From Isoetes taiwanensis (Eukaryota > Streptophyta > Lycopodiopsida > Isoetales > Isoetaceae), in the NCBI GenBank assembly GCA_021234155.1, contig JAJEKV010000054.1:9686852-9750851 (forward strand): a DNA stretch of 64,000 nucleotides, given 5' to 3'. The position numbers and the translations under genes are program-made. Under the pieces are notes generated by a model. That model saw only the letters and a list, made by a program, of their open reading frames with translations. It had not been told where the DNA came from and did no database searches. This document shows positions 1-11,030 of the stretch, in pieces (positions within the stretch are counted from its first letter, which is position 1; every line of letters begins with the position of its first letter).

Positions 1-809
1 GGGATATGGCAGACGCGATACGGGAAATGACGGCAAGGCACCGAGAAGTACATAAAGAAAAAGGGCTTCTGTTGTGAACCGCCTGAGAGGCGCAACATAA
101 CCGCCCTGAAAACGCTCAGCTCAAAGCTGATTGATAACGACGCACCCGTGCACGGCCATGAAGCCGATCCAAAGCAGGGTGCCGATATTAATAGAGGAAA
201 GTAAAGCCTTCAGAAAAGGTTACATTGTAAACCAGCATGATGTGCTAGTAGCGCCCGTAAGGGAGCTCGCCCATGTTACATAAGTCCACGGGCCTCAGGG
301 TACAAGGGACAATAATGTATCTATCTATCTATCTATATTGAATGAAGAGTACTATCCCTTACTGACGATAGCAGGTTATACTTCCGCCAAGCCCCGAGGA
401 CGATATATTGGTACTCCATGGTTGGGCTTATGATCAAGAGATTGAACAAATTATTTATTGCTCGATATAGTTCCCAAAGGTTATCATCCACATCGAAGAG
501 TGCCTCTTTGTATGTGTTATCCCAATAGGACTAATTCCTCCGCATAGTACATCATAAATCGTGGGCGGCTCTATCCCAAAGAAGTGTGACAAGTTCCCAC
601 CCATTAGTGGTGTAGCGTGGTGTGTTTGTCCCTGCAGTAGACCCCCCAGTAGATGTACAATCATTGACTTATAATTATATACAAGGAATTCATGTGTGCG
701 TGTGTGAAAGAGAGAGAAATAGACATGAAATGAAATCTTTATTTCTACGTCTATGAGACCATCAGGCCTAGAAGACGTTCATTTTATATATTCAACATCA
801 TATATAATA
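1..809. other. No gene recognised; short TATC microsatellite
   Basis: I see no supported gene here. Positions 318-336 are a (TATC)n microsatellite that follows about 300 bp of mixed sequence. Such tails occur at the 3' ends of some non-LTR retroposons, so the first 336 bp could be a retroposon 3' end, but I see no protein that supports this. The segment 660-809 may include the 3' untranslated end of the LINE that begins at 810 on the minus strand. Confidence 0.3.
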
Positions 810-1481
810 TCATCTAATATGTCTTTGGGTAAGAACAACGGATTTTATGTTTTGGATATTGCTGTCTCTAGTTTGCATAACTTCTACTAGAAACCGTCCG
901 ATTGTAGCTGGAGATAGATCAAAGAAGCTCACTAAATCTATTACATGTATACCAAACTTCGTGCGTATGTACTGATATGCCGCGCATCTCAAAATTACAC
1001 GTACCTCGCCCTGCACTTCAGATGATCCACAGACTTTACAATATTTCAGTGTATGTGGTATTTTTGCCCAACGTCCAATCTCTACCCCTAAGTGATGCAG
1101 GCTGAGCCTCATCCTGCTTATCATATCTCTAAGCTTTACCGATAATCCAGCTTTTAAATACTCAGCTTCTCATAACCCAGGGTTCATGACAGATCTGTAA
1201 TGCTCTTTTTTACTTCAAGTACACTCCATATTTTGTGGATAGCATGCCATCTAACCCAACTTTGATATTATCCTTGTTGGACTCTAAGTCCGCAATATTC
1301 ATCCCCTTTTTTTGAGCCAAAGCACAATATCAACATACCACCCTCTTCCTTGACTGCTCTCAAGAGCCAAGTGAGGCAAGCAAGCGTGTTCTACGTGTGT
1401 CTGTATCTTTTGCAAATATACTAAGAGTCTAATTAGGGCTTCAAGTTCCAGGGGTAGCATTCCGCACTCCACTAGCATCAT
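810..1481 (-). pseudogene. LINE C-terminal region with zinc-knuckle remnant
   Basis: Downstream of the RT, the minus-strand pieces at 1299-1481 and 810-1124 give a thumb/connection-like segment and a cysteine cluster: CKVCGSSE, then C-A-A-Y-Q-Y-I-R about 20 residues further. Non-LTR elements often end in a C-x2-C-...-C zinc knuckle with a YxxxR tail. The expected histidine is not evident, so the knuckle may be damaged. The assignment depends mostly on position after the RT. Confidence 0.6.
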
Positions 1482-1553
1482 ATCGTAAGGTGTTTGTATT
1501 TTAGTGCCCTATTCTGCATGAAAGAATTTCTTTTGTACCTTCTCAATCTTTTT

Positions 1554-2906
1554 TCATCTTTCCACGGATACTCCTGGACCCCAAACTTCACAGCCATATA
1601 GTACTACTGTTTGTACCAAGGAAATAAAAAGCATCTTCCTCAGACTGAAATCCCATATTTCTGCGTGATGACATTTACGCTGCATGGCATATAAAGCTTT
1701 CAAGCCTCCATTGACCTTTTGCTCTACTGCTTGATTCCAGCTGGGACTTTTGTCCACTATTAGACCTAGATATTTATAGCTATCCACAATGTCTAGCTTA
1801 TCTCCTTTATAGAAGAAGGCAAATTTATCCACCTTATTGGCACCAAACACTATCACTTTCGTCTTAGCCATGTTCACTTTCATGCCTTTGGTATCACAAA
1901 AGGAAGCCAAAGCATCTAAATGTTGTTGCATCCCTTGCACACTTCGTGACAACAATACAATATCATCAACATATAATAGCAGCATAATAACATACCCTTC
2001 TAATGCAACACCATCTCCACCAAATTGAGCCATCCAATCCTCTAGCTCATCTATAAACAGACCGAATAATGTGGGAGAAAGAGGGCAGCCTTGTTTAACC
2101 CCAATGTTACTCGTCACTAGATCATGGCATTTCTGAGATAATGGAAATGAAAGTTGAACCATTACCTTCTCATAGAGAGTCTTCACGGCCCTGCGCAAAA
2201 TAGAGTGTACCCCAAGTGCCTCCAATCTATGCCACAGATAGTTCCGCTGTACCATGTCAAATGCTTTCGTGAAGTCTACAAAAGTGGCGAACATAGGCTT
2301 TTTGGTGCCTTTTACAGAATCTATCTAAATGTCAACAGGTGATCAATCGTGGACCTTTTTTTCCTGAAGCCTGCCTGTCCATGTGCTCTGATCTCATGTT
2401 CTTCTGCCCAATTATTTATTTTACCCTCAAGAATAGTAGCATACAGCTTGGAAAAAAGACTACTAACCATTATCATACGATAGTTGTTTGGATCCATCTC
2501 ATCACCTGTCTTATGTAGTGGGATAACCCTGTTCACTTGCCAAGATGTTGGGAAACCTTCACATAGAGCTGCATTATACATTAGAGTGAGGATCTCCACT
2601 GTTGGCAGGCATTCTAGCCCATTTAACCATTTCTGAAACTAGCCCTTGAATATCTGATGCTTTCCCATTGGAGAGCTTCTGTAGCCCACCCAAAATATCA
2701 TCAACAGAAAACTGTAGAACCTCATCACCCTTTTCCACAAGGTGTACCTCCTCTATCCTTGGGATATAGTAAAGCTTACGTATTTGCTGCATTAGCAAGT
2801 TTAAGTCTAGCTTCATCTCATGCCTTCCTTTAAATCTCAGTCTATTCCAGAATCTCTTTGGTTCAACAATCAACTCTTTACCCTTATCTTCACGTTTCTT
2901 AAGCAA
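1554..2906 (-). pseudogene. LINE reverse transcriptase (frameshifted)
   Basis: This is the RT of the same LINE, split over at least three frames: 2574-2906 (the region before the fingers, with the motif NGKASDIQGLVSEM), 2321-2599 (VNRVIPLHKTGD and AGFRKKRSTIDHL) and 1554-2294 (DFTKAFD, GVKQGCPLSPTLF and the catalytic YVDDIVLLS near 1965-1985). The order and spacing fit a non-LTR RT, which copies element RNA at the nicked target. The two aspartates of the YVDD box are intact, but the frameshifts rule out a functional protein. Confidence 0.88.
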
Positions 2907-2912
2907 GTGTTC

Positions 2913-2915
<3 letters not shown>

Positions 2916-2944
<29 letters not shown>
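2916..2944. repeat. 29-base T homopolymer (A29 in LINE sense)
   Basis: There is an uninterrupted run of T inside the LINE linker. In the sense of the element it is A29 and would read as a lysine run. It may be slippage expansion of an A-rich linker or an insertion. Confidence 0.95.
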
Positions 2945-2949
<5 letters not shown>

Positions 2950-3559
2950 CTTTAATCAATTTCGTGTATTCTTTCTTAAGGTCTTGCTTACAGCTGCCTA
3001 CGGCTTGCTTATAGTGTTGTCTCTTCTCTTTACACTCTGCATCAAACCAAGAATTGCAAGGGAGCCCCAGCTGCCTTCTTTTAGACTGAAAAGATTGTGC
3101 AGCACTACTTAGCAGTACTGACGAAAGCAGGTCACTTATGTCTTTTGCCCCAGATGGCCAGTGAGTTTTACTGACAAGTTCTTCAAAAATCTTTTGAAAT
3201 TTTTCCTTTCTATCTTGGCGCATGTGAATGCAATGGTTAGGTATAAAACTAGTGTGCCGTGGCATTCCATTAACATAAATTTCCATAATCAAAGGGACAT
3301 GGTCTGATTCAGTACGTACATCTCCTACATAGAAGCTCTTAACCTCTTTTTCAAAATCCGCACTTGCAATCGCGTAATCCACCACACTCGCGTCTCGACA
3401 TGTACGCAATCCCGTGTTGGAAAATCTGCTGGTGCCATTATAGATCAAGAGATCTAGGATCCCCCATAACATATAGGCTATATAGTAGTTCCAGATGGTG
3501 CTGCTGGCATTGTCATTACCATAAAAAATTGAGGGTTTGATTCCTCTATTTAATGCCAT
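2945..3559 (-). pseudogene. LINE endonuclease C-terminal part and linker
   Basis: This piece encodes the C-terminal part of an exonuclease/endonuclease/phosphatase-fold domain, the nuclease that nicks target DNA to prime LINE reverse transcription. Visible landmarks are LLIYNGTSRF, then VVDYAIAS, then the terminal catalytic motif SDHVPL near 3295-3310. After it comes a basic linker of the kind found between LINE endonuclease and RT. The N-terminal catalytic residues are missing or unreadable, and the linker ends in a lysine run that is really a homopolymer tract. The domain call rests on motif order and on the RT that follows directly. Confidence 0.8.
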
Positions 3560-4276
3560 CCTTGCTCCAAGTTAGTTGGGGAACAAAAACTTGCTTATTA
3601 ACCATTGTGACAGCTTTTTTCCTATATTTGTTATGCTATTCTCATTGCCAATATTTGTGTAGTTGATTAGCCGACTGTCTGCACCACATGCATGGCAAGG
3701 AGCTGATGTCTTCCCTAAAATTTTGCCACACTGTGCTCTCATTGCCAATGAGCCAGAGATGATTTTTGACTTCTACCTGGAGGGTGCTCTTCCAAGCTTT
3801 GACATGTATATGCCTCTAGATCTCTTATTTTCTATACCATGCTTTTCTAGCTTCCTTGAGTAGTTTAGAGTTTCTCACTTTAGATGGCTAGTAGACCACC
3901 CTATTGTTGGGTATGCATATCAGGATTCAGAAGGTAGATGTAATTTTCAGGCCCTTGTTGCATCACCAGGTGCACTTCAATTATTGATATGGATATCAGG
4001 ATGAAAGTAGGTTTATTTTTCAAGGCCTTGTTGCATCACCAGAAGGAACTAGAAGTGATTCAGTTTAAATTGTATGAATATGTGTTTAAGTACTTGCAAG
4101 GTTAGTACTTTGTATCTGTACTTGTATTCAATGTTTGCTATTTTATCTGTTTTGTATATACTTCTCAAAATAAACTTATCATTGATTATAAACTTATCCT
4201 TGATTATGAGTTTTGGAAATGGTCGGGGTTCAAATCCTCAATTACTGAGCCCTCAGTAGTCATTATCTCCGCTTGT
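3560..4276. repeat. Gene-poor segment with imperfect ~75-bp tandem duplication
   Basis: I recognise no gene. Positions 3917-3969 and about 3993-4042 are two imperfect copies sharing ATATCAGGAT at the start and CTTGTTGCATCACCAG at the end. A GGTTCAAATCC sequence near 4228-4240 resembles a polymerase III B box, but no A box was seen at the right distance. A short palindrome (ACTGAG-CC-CTCAGT) follows at about 4245-4258. Confidence 0.6.
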
Positions 4277-4363
4277 CTAGTATCATCATTACTGCAAAGG
4301 TTTTTCCCTTGAAAACCTTTCGAGGCAGGGGTTTTTTAATCCTAGTAGTAATGATTGTACTAG
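4277..4363. repeat. 87-bp hairpin with conserved inner core
   Basis: The outer arms start CTAGTAtCATCATTACT and end AGTAATGATTGTACTAG, which are nearly complementary. Inside is GGTTTTTCCCTTGAAAACC, itself a small stem-loop, then GGGGTTTTTTAATCC. The same inner core with different but still pairing outer arms occurs at 8224-8304 and 13037-13117. Confidence 0.75.
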
Positions 4364-4410
4364 CCCATTGTATGGGTCCCATGACCTATTGGTCTCCGTG
4401 GACGTTAACT

Positions 4411-4525
4411 ATTCTATTCTATTCTATTCTATTCTATTCTATTCTATTCTATTCTATTCTATTCTATTCTATTCTATTCTATTCTATTCTATTCTATTCT
4501 ATTCTATTCTATTCTATTCTATTCT
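4411..4525. repeat. (ATTCT)23 pentanucleotide microsatellite
   Basis: There are 23 perfect copies of ATTCT with no interruption, starting right after GTTAACT and ending at TGCTC. All three forward frames stay open through it, which explains spurious long reading frames here. Confidence 0.97.
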
Positions 4526-5700
4526 TGCTCTCTATTTTCTGTTGTTATTGATAGTGACATAGCCGTCATCTACAGTCCTTAATGGTTTTATCTACTAACT
4601 TGAAATGCTTCAAAAAACAAATAAATATTGATATATATAAGAAACCATCCACATTCCTTAATGATTTTAGTCTATGAACATTGAAATGCTCAAACAACAG
4701 AACCTTATTGGTTTTCATTGGTTATCATTATGGTTTATAACTAATAACAATGAAGGTAATGCATAATAAAACCATGCACATTTAATACAAACACATTGCA
4801 AACCATGTGCGTTTACCATGATTTAACCATGCTAGTTTACCACAATAATCAACCGCATTATAAAATCACAGAATAGAACACTATATTAAACCATATCCAG
4901 AACCATTATGTTATACCACATGGGCAAACTATACCTTTAGAATACTATATTATACCACATCTTTTTACCAACATGCAATACCACTTTGATAAACTCTACA
5001 AAGAAGCCATTTGAAATTACCATGCCATAATACCACCTTAACAAACCTTACAAGAGAACCTATTAGTTTAGCCGCATATGGTTTTTAATGAAATTAACCC
5101 ACAAACACGCATTGGTTTTGTAGAATGGTTTTTTAGTCATAACCATGGAAAAAACCATGTAGTGTTTTAATTTTGGGTGCCTTGTGAAACCACACTAGAT
5201 TGAACATCTCTATTACTTTAGATCGTCCACCTCTGTGGAATTTTAGAAAAAAATCACTTTGTAATATATGATGGATTTAGCTTTGAGGGCAAAATCTGTT
5301 GTAGGGAGACGGAATAGAACTGGAATCAGCTCTGTTGATGTCCTTATCATAGAAATGGTCTGTAAGCAGTCTGTAAGTAGTGTGGCCTGTGCAGAAAGCG
5401 GCAAGTGCAGACAATGGAAAGCAAAGCGGAAGTGCGTTGATTTGAGGAAGGGCTTTGACTTAGATTTGCTGCAGGCAGGAATTCGACTTGCAGATGATTG
5501 ATTCGGCAGACTAGAGGAAGAGTCTGCATAAAATCGGGAGATTCTAGAAGCAGTGAAGGCGATCTAGAAGATAAAGGAGAGAAGAGAAGATAAGAACTGC
5601 CGTGAAAAGCACAAAAGGGGTATTTTTACAATTACGCTAGATATGAGGGCATTTTTACAATTAGAGAAAAATACAGGGGCAATTTTACAATTTTCTCTAA
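4526..5700. other. No gene; AT-rich, AACCAT-rich
   Basis: I see no gene. From about 4620 to 5160 the motif AACCAT and variants (ACCATG, ACCACA) recur every 20-40 bp without a fixed period, like a very decayed tandem repeat. Around 5615-5700 a phrase ending in TTTTACAATT occurs three times. The reading frame at 5268-5501 has no recognisable feature. Confidence 0.5.
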
Positions 5701-6000
5701 AGTATAACCGATAGAGAACTTGGGATCATCATGCTTTGCTAAAGAAAACCCAAGTGTATTCTTTGTAATCTTTTTACAAGATTAAAGACATCGCAAGTTT
5801 TTTATTTCCTCAATGGTGGTATAGTTATTATACAACTCTAATATTATAAGAAGAGACCATTTTTCTTATTTATTTGCTGATCTGATCTCATGGTGTTAAT
5901 ATATTTGATGCCCATAAGTTATATTACTTTTAGTGGATTGGTGGCCATTTTTTCAGATGGTGGTGCAGTCTGTTTTGAGGAAAGAGAGCGTCATTCCACA
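5701..6000. repeat. Direct duplicate of the protease gene 3' end
   Basis: This roughly 300-bp segment is closely similar, in the same orientation, to 16139-16457. That second copy contains the last codons and 3' flank of the aspartic protease gene on the minus strand. The similarity starts at AGTATAAC and ends at GCGTCATTCC, with a few small indels. It is a partial duplication with no promoter and no catalytic region. Confidence 0.9.
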
Positions 6001-7017
6001 ATCAAGCAAGAAATTGTCTTATCTTATATGTCCTGCTGATCTTCTCTCTAGATTATGATCTCAATATATGCACAGAATGGAATTGATAGCAGCTCTTTGG
6101 AGCTTTTGCATCTGATGGGGAAAGAAGAGATAGTCAACATTCTGATACATGGTCTAGCCTAGAAAACCTTCATGAGGGGAATGTAATTCATCCATGGGTT
6201 CTTGCAGAAAAGGGTATAAATACTTATGTATAGCAAGTGCAAAAATCTCGATGTTGCATGTCAATCATTCAATAAAATCTGCGAATATGGTATAATTTCA
6301 TGGAATTGCCATTTATTGAATATGTACATAGGACGAATGGTGATAAAGGTGACATTAATATGATGATGCAATGCTGAACTTGAACTAAAAATTTCTTCCT
6401 AGAGTTTTTATAAAATAAAATAGTTGTTCCACAAGCTGGTAAATCAAGCCTATAAGAACAAGACCATCTATTACATACAAAAAGAAAAGTTGTCTTTATA
6501 AGAAAATTTCTAAGTGGAGGACCAAGCTGCAAAAAATGTATGTTTCTAATTAGGACAGAATGAACATCATTGCTTATTGATTTGATTGACTTCTTTTATT
6601 TTAGACCTTGAAAGTTAAGGTCAAATAGGCTATTCTTGCTTATATACGTGTAGGTAAAGAACCACATAAATTTTCTTTTTGTAAAACTTATACCCAAAAA
6701 GGCCATTATTTTGGGCACCAGTGATTGTTGTGGAAGCCAAATTCACAAACCCTAGCTCGAATAGGCAGCTTCTTCGATTATGGGTGCTTATTGGCCCATG
6801 AGAATAACTAATATCCTTTCAAAAGCTCATATGTAAAAGGGTAACACCTTGCAAGCAATGGGGCAACGATTCATATTGCAACCACAATAGACTCAATCAA
6901 CACCACAATTTCACATTGCAGGGGGTGGATACAAGTATGTATATGTGAACATCTCAGTTTTGAAAACAAAAACATTTCATACTTTTCAAAAAAGAAGATT
7001 GTTAGGCATGAGTAATA
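6001..7017. other. No gene recognised
   Basis: I see no supported coding region. Around 6210-6280 there is a TATAAATA box-like string and an AATAAA signal some 60 bp apart, which could be a solo LTR or UTR fragment, but I found no TG...CA ends and no second copy. The segment ends at the left inverted repeat of the TIR transposon. Confidence 0.4.
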
Positions 7018-7048
7018 GGGTGAAAGCGTGTAGCTGGGGGACAGTTTT
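7018..7048. repeat. Left terminal inverted repeat of the two-gene transposon
   Basis: It begins GGGTGAAAGCGTGTAGC and ends in ACAGTTTT. It pairs with 15618-15648 with only two mismatches. Confidence 0.88.
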
Positions 7049-7802
7049 GCGCTGGGCAAGCACCCCCTAAGCACCCTTTACAACTTTTTTTTTGAATACT
7101 TTTTTATTTTAGGTTCCCCCGTCATGCCCTTCACGTTCTTTGTGCAGCAGGCCGCTTCTGCTGCCTGCGACCCTAGCTACTTCGATCAGTAGCTACATCA
7201 ATCAGTAGCTACTAAGACGTACCCGATGGCTATGATTCTGGCATCTTTTGGAAACCCTAGTTGCATTTCTGTGGATCAAACAACTGCATTTTGGACGCCC
7301 GAAAAGGTAGACCCTAAAGCTGTCTTGTTGTTTTTGATCTTGTTTGCATTTTTTTGCCTTTATCCGGCTCATGCATGCTTCTTTTTGTAGGTCGAAATGA
7401 GGTTTGCAAGCACTATTGAGGAATTTCAGGTTTACAGATTGCTTCCAAATGAAGGCAGAGATCCAGAAACTTTAACTTGGGCTGATTGCCCCACATCTGA
7501 TTTTCGTAGTGTGTGGAATCGTGAAGTGAAAGACAATAAGATCAAGCTCCACCAGGTGAGGCCAGAATTTGCAGATGATTTGCATGATTTGGTACACAAG
7601 GTTTATCAGAAAGGCTTAAAAAATAAGGAAGCTAGGACAGTCTTTGCTAGAGCTTTTGCATGGCAGCATACTCCAATGGCACTTGCTCGTCCTGCTAAAT
7701 TTATAGTGAATTGGGCTAGATTTGCATGGAATAGAATGCAGCTTTCGCAGAGAAATACCCAAAAAAAAACTGATATGGAAGAAATAAATTTAAAGAATGT
7801 TG

Positions 7803-8670
7803 TCGATTCGCGTAGCGAATCGGCATTCTTGCTCAAGACGAGCATGCATGCATTGCATGCGTCGCATGCATGCATCGCATGCATTTTGGGCCGTTCATCA
7901 GGTTGGGCGTTTGCTACTTATTGCAGAGTTCTTCATCGACGTTTCATCGGCGCTTCCTCTTCTCTCAGCAGTACCTTATTCTCTTTCAACCCACCCTCCC
8001 CTCCTTCTTTGTTTATTATATTTTGTACAAGTTATGTTTATCATGTTTTTCCACCCGGTGGGTGATGCTTTTTTTCCACCCACTGGGTGATGCTATTCTT
8101 TGGTATGTTTCTCGTTTGTTGTTGGTGATGTGCAGGTACAGGTTGGCGAGCGCCATCCGTTTTGACTTCTCCATGCGCGGGTTTTTGGGAGCGATTCTAT
8201 GCCTTACGTTTGTCTAAGCCCCTTGCCGAAGGCTTATCACTAGGGTTTTTCCTCGAAAACCCAAAAGGGCGGGGTTTTTTAATCCCGGTGATAAGCTTTC
8301 GGCAGGTACATCAGCCACTCATCTATTAGCATTGTATTTGTTTTGGGGTCCAAATGATATAATTGGATTTTCCCTTTATTTTTCGTGGGTAGTTCGCATG
8401 TGTGCGGCTATCCACTGTCCACCATTGTAGAAAATCTGCTGAGATGAATGAGAAGCCTATCTATTCTCTCAGCAGTACCTTATTCTCTTTCACTTGTTTC
8501 CAGGCAGGGGAGGGGCTTCTTCCTGCCTGGTTTGGCCAATTTGGCGTTGCTTTCCTGCTGTCATTTCCGGCCTTTAGCCTTCATCCTGTGACCTTCGTCC
8601 TCGATCCTAGTTGGTTAAGGAAGTCCTTTGGTATTCGGGCGCTTTGTTGGTTTCATGCGAGTCGCAGTGC
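7803..8670. mobile_element. Hairpin-rich inserted element, copy A
   Basis: 868 bp sit exactly between two copies of AAGAATGTTG (7793-7802 and 8671-8680). Removing the insert with one copy restores the reading frame of the surrounding gene. The insert starts with a palindrome CGATTCGC-GTA-GCGAATCG, followed by a CTTG-CT-CAAG hairpin, a GCATGC-rich block, two CACCC-n-GGGTG hairpins (around 8050-8095), the 81-bp hairpin at 8224-8304, and a CAGGCAGG...CCTGCCTG hairpin near 8503-8531. A direct repeat CAGCAGTACCTTATTCTC occurs at about 7966 and 8467. It has no coding capacity, no poly(A) tail and no terminal inverted repeat of the usual kind. The class is unknown. Confidence 0.85.
8224..8304. repeat. 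81-bp hairpin in copy A
   Basis: The outer stem is TGCCGAAGGCTTATCAC with GTGATAAGCTTTCGGCA, pairing except for one G-T. The inner stem-loop is GGGTTTT-TCCTCG-AAAACCC, followed by GGGGTTTTTTAATCCC. Confidence 0.9.
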
Positions 8671-10108
8671 AAGAATGTTGCTTTCGCTATTTCATCTTTA
8701 GAGGCAGACTTAAATGTCCTGAATGATGCGCTTGCTTTATTAGAGCTTGAACTCAAAGAAAAGCAAACTGAATTGGTCAGTGTGAATGGAATTTTGCAAG
8801 GGTATGACCTTGCAGCTACATCAATTTCATTAGATATACGGGAAATTAAGAACGATCTACAAAGCTTGAAAGAGATTTGCTCAGATGAAGATGCAGCTTT
8901 GAAGCAAAAATCTGATGAAGAATGTGCACTAGGTCTTTCCCTGCTCACCATTTTGAAGAAAAAATAGGAGGCAGACATTCGGCCAGATATAGAAGCACAG
9001 ATAAGACGACTAAGTGCATTAATTATTTATAAGCAGGAAAAGCAAGATGATCTGAAAACCAAACTAGCAAACCTGCAACATTTGAGGTCTTCATTCCTTA
9101 CCACCACATTGATCAGGCCTTCTCCTGGAAATTGGACTGTTGTTCACGATACAAGTGGATGTGTAGTTTGTGGCATGGCATTTAGTATCAATTTTGCCAT
9201 GCATGTACAGCTCCAATGTGGAAACAAGTTCCACCTATGGTGCTTCCAGAAGTGCATGCAGAACTTGCAATGTAATGTTTGCAACCTAGAGCTGCCAACA
9301 GACTTGTATTCGGAGCTGGGTTACGTAAATTTTGTGCCTAACGTGGAGGATGAAGAAGATACTGAGACTGTGCACCTGCTACAAGACAGAAACAAAGAAA
9401 GGTAAAGAAGCCAAGGGTTAATCAGAGGAAAAAGAAAGCTGCAAACACTGAAAAACCTATGGACTCTCAACCAACTGCTCCTGCTAGCATGAAGAAGACT
9501 TCGGACGCAACAACAATTGCTGCTGCAAGCACTGAAAATACAGTAGGTCAGTAGAGAACACATTGATGTTTTATTTCAAAACTTCTAGTACATTAGCATG
9601 TAATTTAAAACTATTGTGAATGGCAGGTACAGGTTGCTCGAATCAAGCAGAGTCTTGGAACTCTAGCCAAATAAAGAAGTTATGGTTTCCAACCCAGGTA
9701 GCTAATTGGCCATGCACGAACCAGAATCCTATTGGCTTTACAAATTTTCATGCTTCAATTCACAACTTTACCTCTGAAAGTCCACTTCTACATGGTACAG
9801 ACCCTATCTTACCTTCTGCTGCTGCAGCCGATGAAATTCAATCTCCCTTCCATGGTCACAGTTCACCTTTGCATGCTCCAGACCGTATCATGCCTTCTGC
9901 TACAGCTGATGAAATTCAATCTCCCATCCGTGGTGGCAGTTCACCCTTGCATGTTCCGGACCCTATCGTGCCTTCTGCTACAGCTGATGAAATTCAATGT
10001 CCCGTCCGTGGTGGCAGTACACATTTGCCTGCAAATGAATCTGATACGGAATCAGATGAAGATGGGGACATGACTCTGGAGCAATTTACAAAGAACATCG
10101 GCTGTTAA

Positions 10109-11030
10109 TTTTCCTCAGTTAAAGTATGCTAGTGCAGGTATCTTTTGGTCCAGAAATGTCCTTCTGAGAAATCAGCCAAACCCTTTGTAAATCCATCCAA
10201 TTTTGCTGCCCTGATGTTTATAGTGCTCTATAATACACTTGTTACTGCAAGAAATGCCTTGTTTTGACCTAGTTGGTCATTTGGCTAATATGCCATCATA
10301 TTTGGTTCAATCAAATTTTGGATTTTGAAAGCAGTCTGATAGATAAGTGTTGAAAGTGCAAAATAATGCAGTTGTCTTTTTTGGCAGGGAAATAAGTTCC
10401 CTTTGGCTATAAACTATGTTTTTTATTATGCTTGGTTCACTGGTTAAAGATGAGCAAGGCATGACCTGTAGATTTGTATGATCTGTATGCTGCTATTCTA
10501 TATTGCAAAACAGGGGAAATGAAGGAAACAGTGGTACTAGCCTCTTGGTACTAGCATCAAACTATGAAGCTCAAACTTCACAAGCGCCATCTAAAAGCCA
10601 TCTTTGCTTAGCAACCTAACCTTTAGCCGTGCTTGAAATAACTTTGCACCAGGGATACAAATTGATAGCACCAGGAAGAATTTTAAATGTTGCAGGTAGA
10701 AATCCCATATGTTCCCCATCTGCTTGAAGGAGTATTTGCTTATCATTTTTGTGTCCATGTTTCCTTATTTCGACATAACAAGCCCTGGAAAACAACATTT
10801 GATCTCATTCAATAAAGGTCGACAAATAACATTTGAAACAAAGGCTATCCACAAAGTTGAGGGACGACTAAAAATAAAACACCTTATCAAAAGCTTAATA
10901 AAATCTCATCAAGGATGATGTATATGCATTTGTTTAAACAAAGCATGTGGATTATTCTTTCTTCACACACTCTACTTTTTCTTAGACGTGTTGCTTTCTA
11001 GGAAATGAATTACAATGTTGCCATGGCTAT
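10109..11030. other. Intergenic part of the two-gene transposon
   Basis: This lies between the 3' end of the plus gene and the tandem repeat block. I see no convincing coding sequence. It is AT-rich with several AATAAA-like signals, consistent with a 3' untranslated region. Confidence 0.5.

Larger units (their letters stand above)
810..3559 (-). mobile_element. Degenerate LINE-type non-LTR retrotransposon
   Basis: Read on the minus strand, the pieces come in LINE order: the end of an apurinic-like endonuclease (SDHVPL), a reverse transcriptase (GVKQGCPLSP and YVDD), then a C-terminal cysteine cluster. The frame changes several times and there are stops, so the copy is dead. No ORF1/gag piece was found next to it, and the N-terminal half of the endonuclease is not clear beyond 3560. 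There is no RNase H domain that I can recognise. I did not identify target-site duplications, so the outer limits are those of the recognisable coding sequence only. Confidence 0.87.
7226..10108 (+). pseudogene. TE-borne coiled-coil, RING-like protein gene (interrupted)
   Basis: I do not recognise the family. Exon 1 is 7226-7306 (ATG at 7226) with a GT-AG intron 7307-7390. Exon 2 runs from 7391 to 7802, is broken by an 868-bp insertion, and resumes at 8681 in frame. The duplicated target AAGAATGTTG confirms the join. Next come a long, charged helical stretch, one in-frame TAG at 8965, and a zinc-binding cluster at about 9157-9290 with spacing C-x2-C-x15-C-x4-H-x2-C-x3-C-x5-C-x2-C, close to a RING. 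A lysine-rich part follows, after either a frameshift or an intron near 9405. The last exon (from about 9627, after TGGCAG) has three copies of a roughly 26-residue repeat centred on PSATADEIQSP and an acidic end. Its place opposite the transposase suggests an accessory role, which is inference. Confidence 0.6.

Noticed and set aside
4368-4562. Frames of FYSIL repeats
   Set aside because: Direct translation of the (ATTCT)23 microsatellite.
7797-8217. Frames rich in M, H, A and C (MHAC-type) at 7.8-8.2 and 12.2-12.9 kb
   Set aside because: They are translations of GCATGC/ATGCAT steps in the hairpin elements, not proteins.
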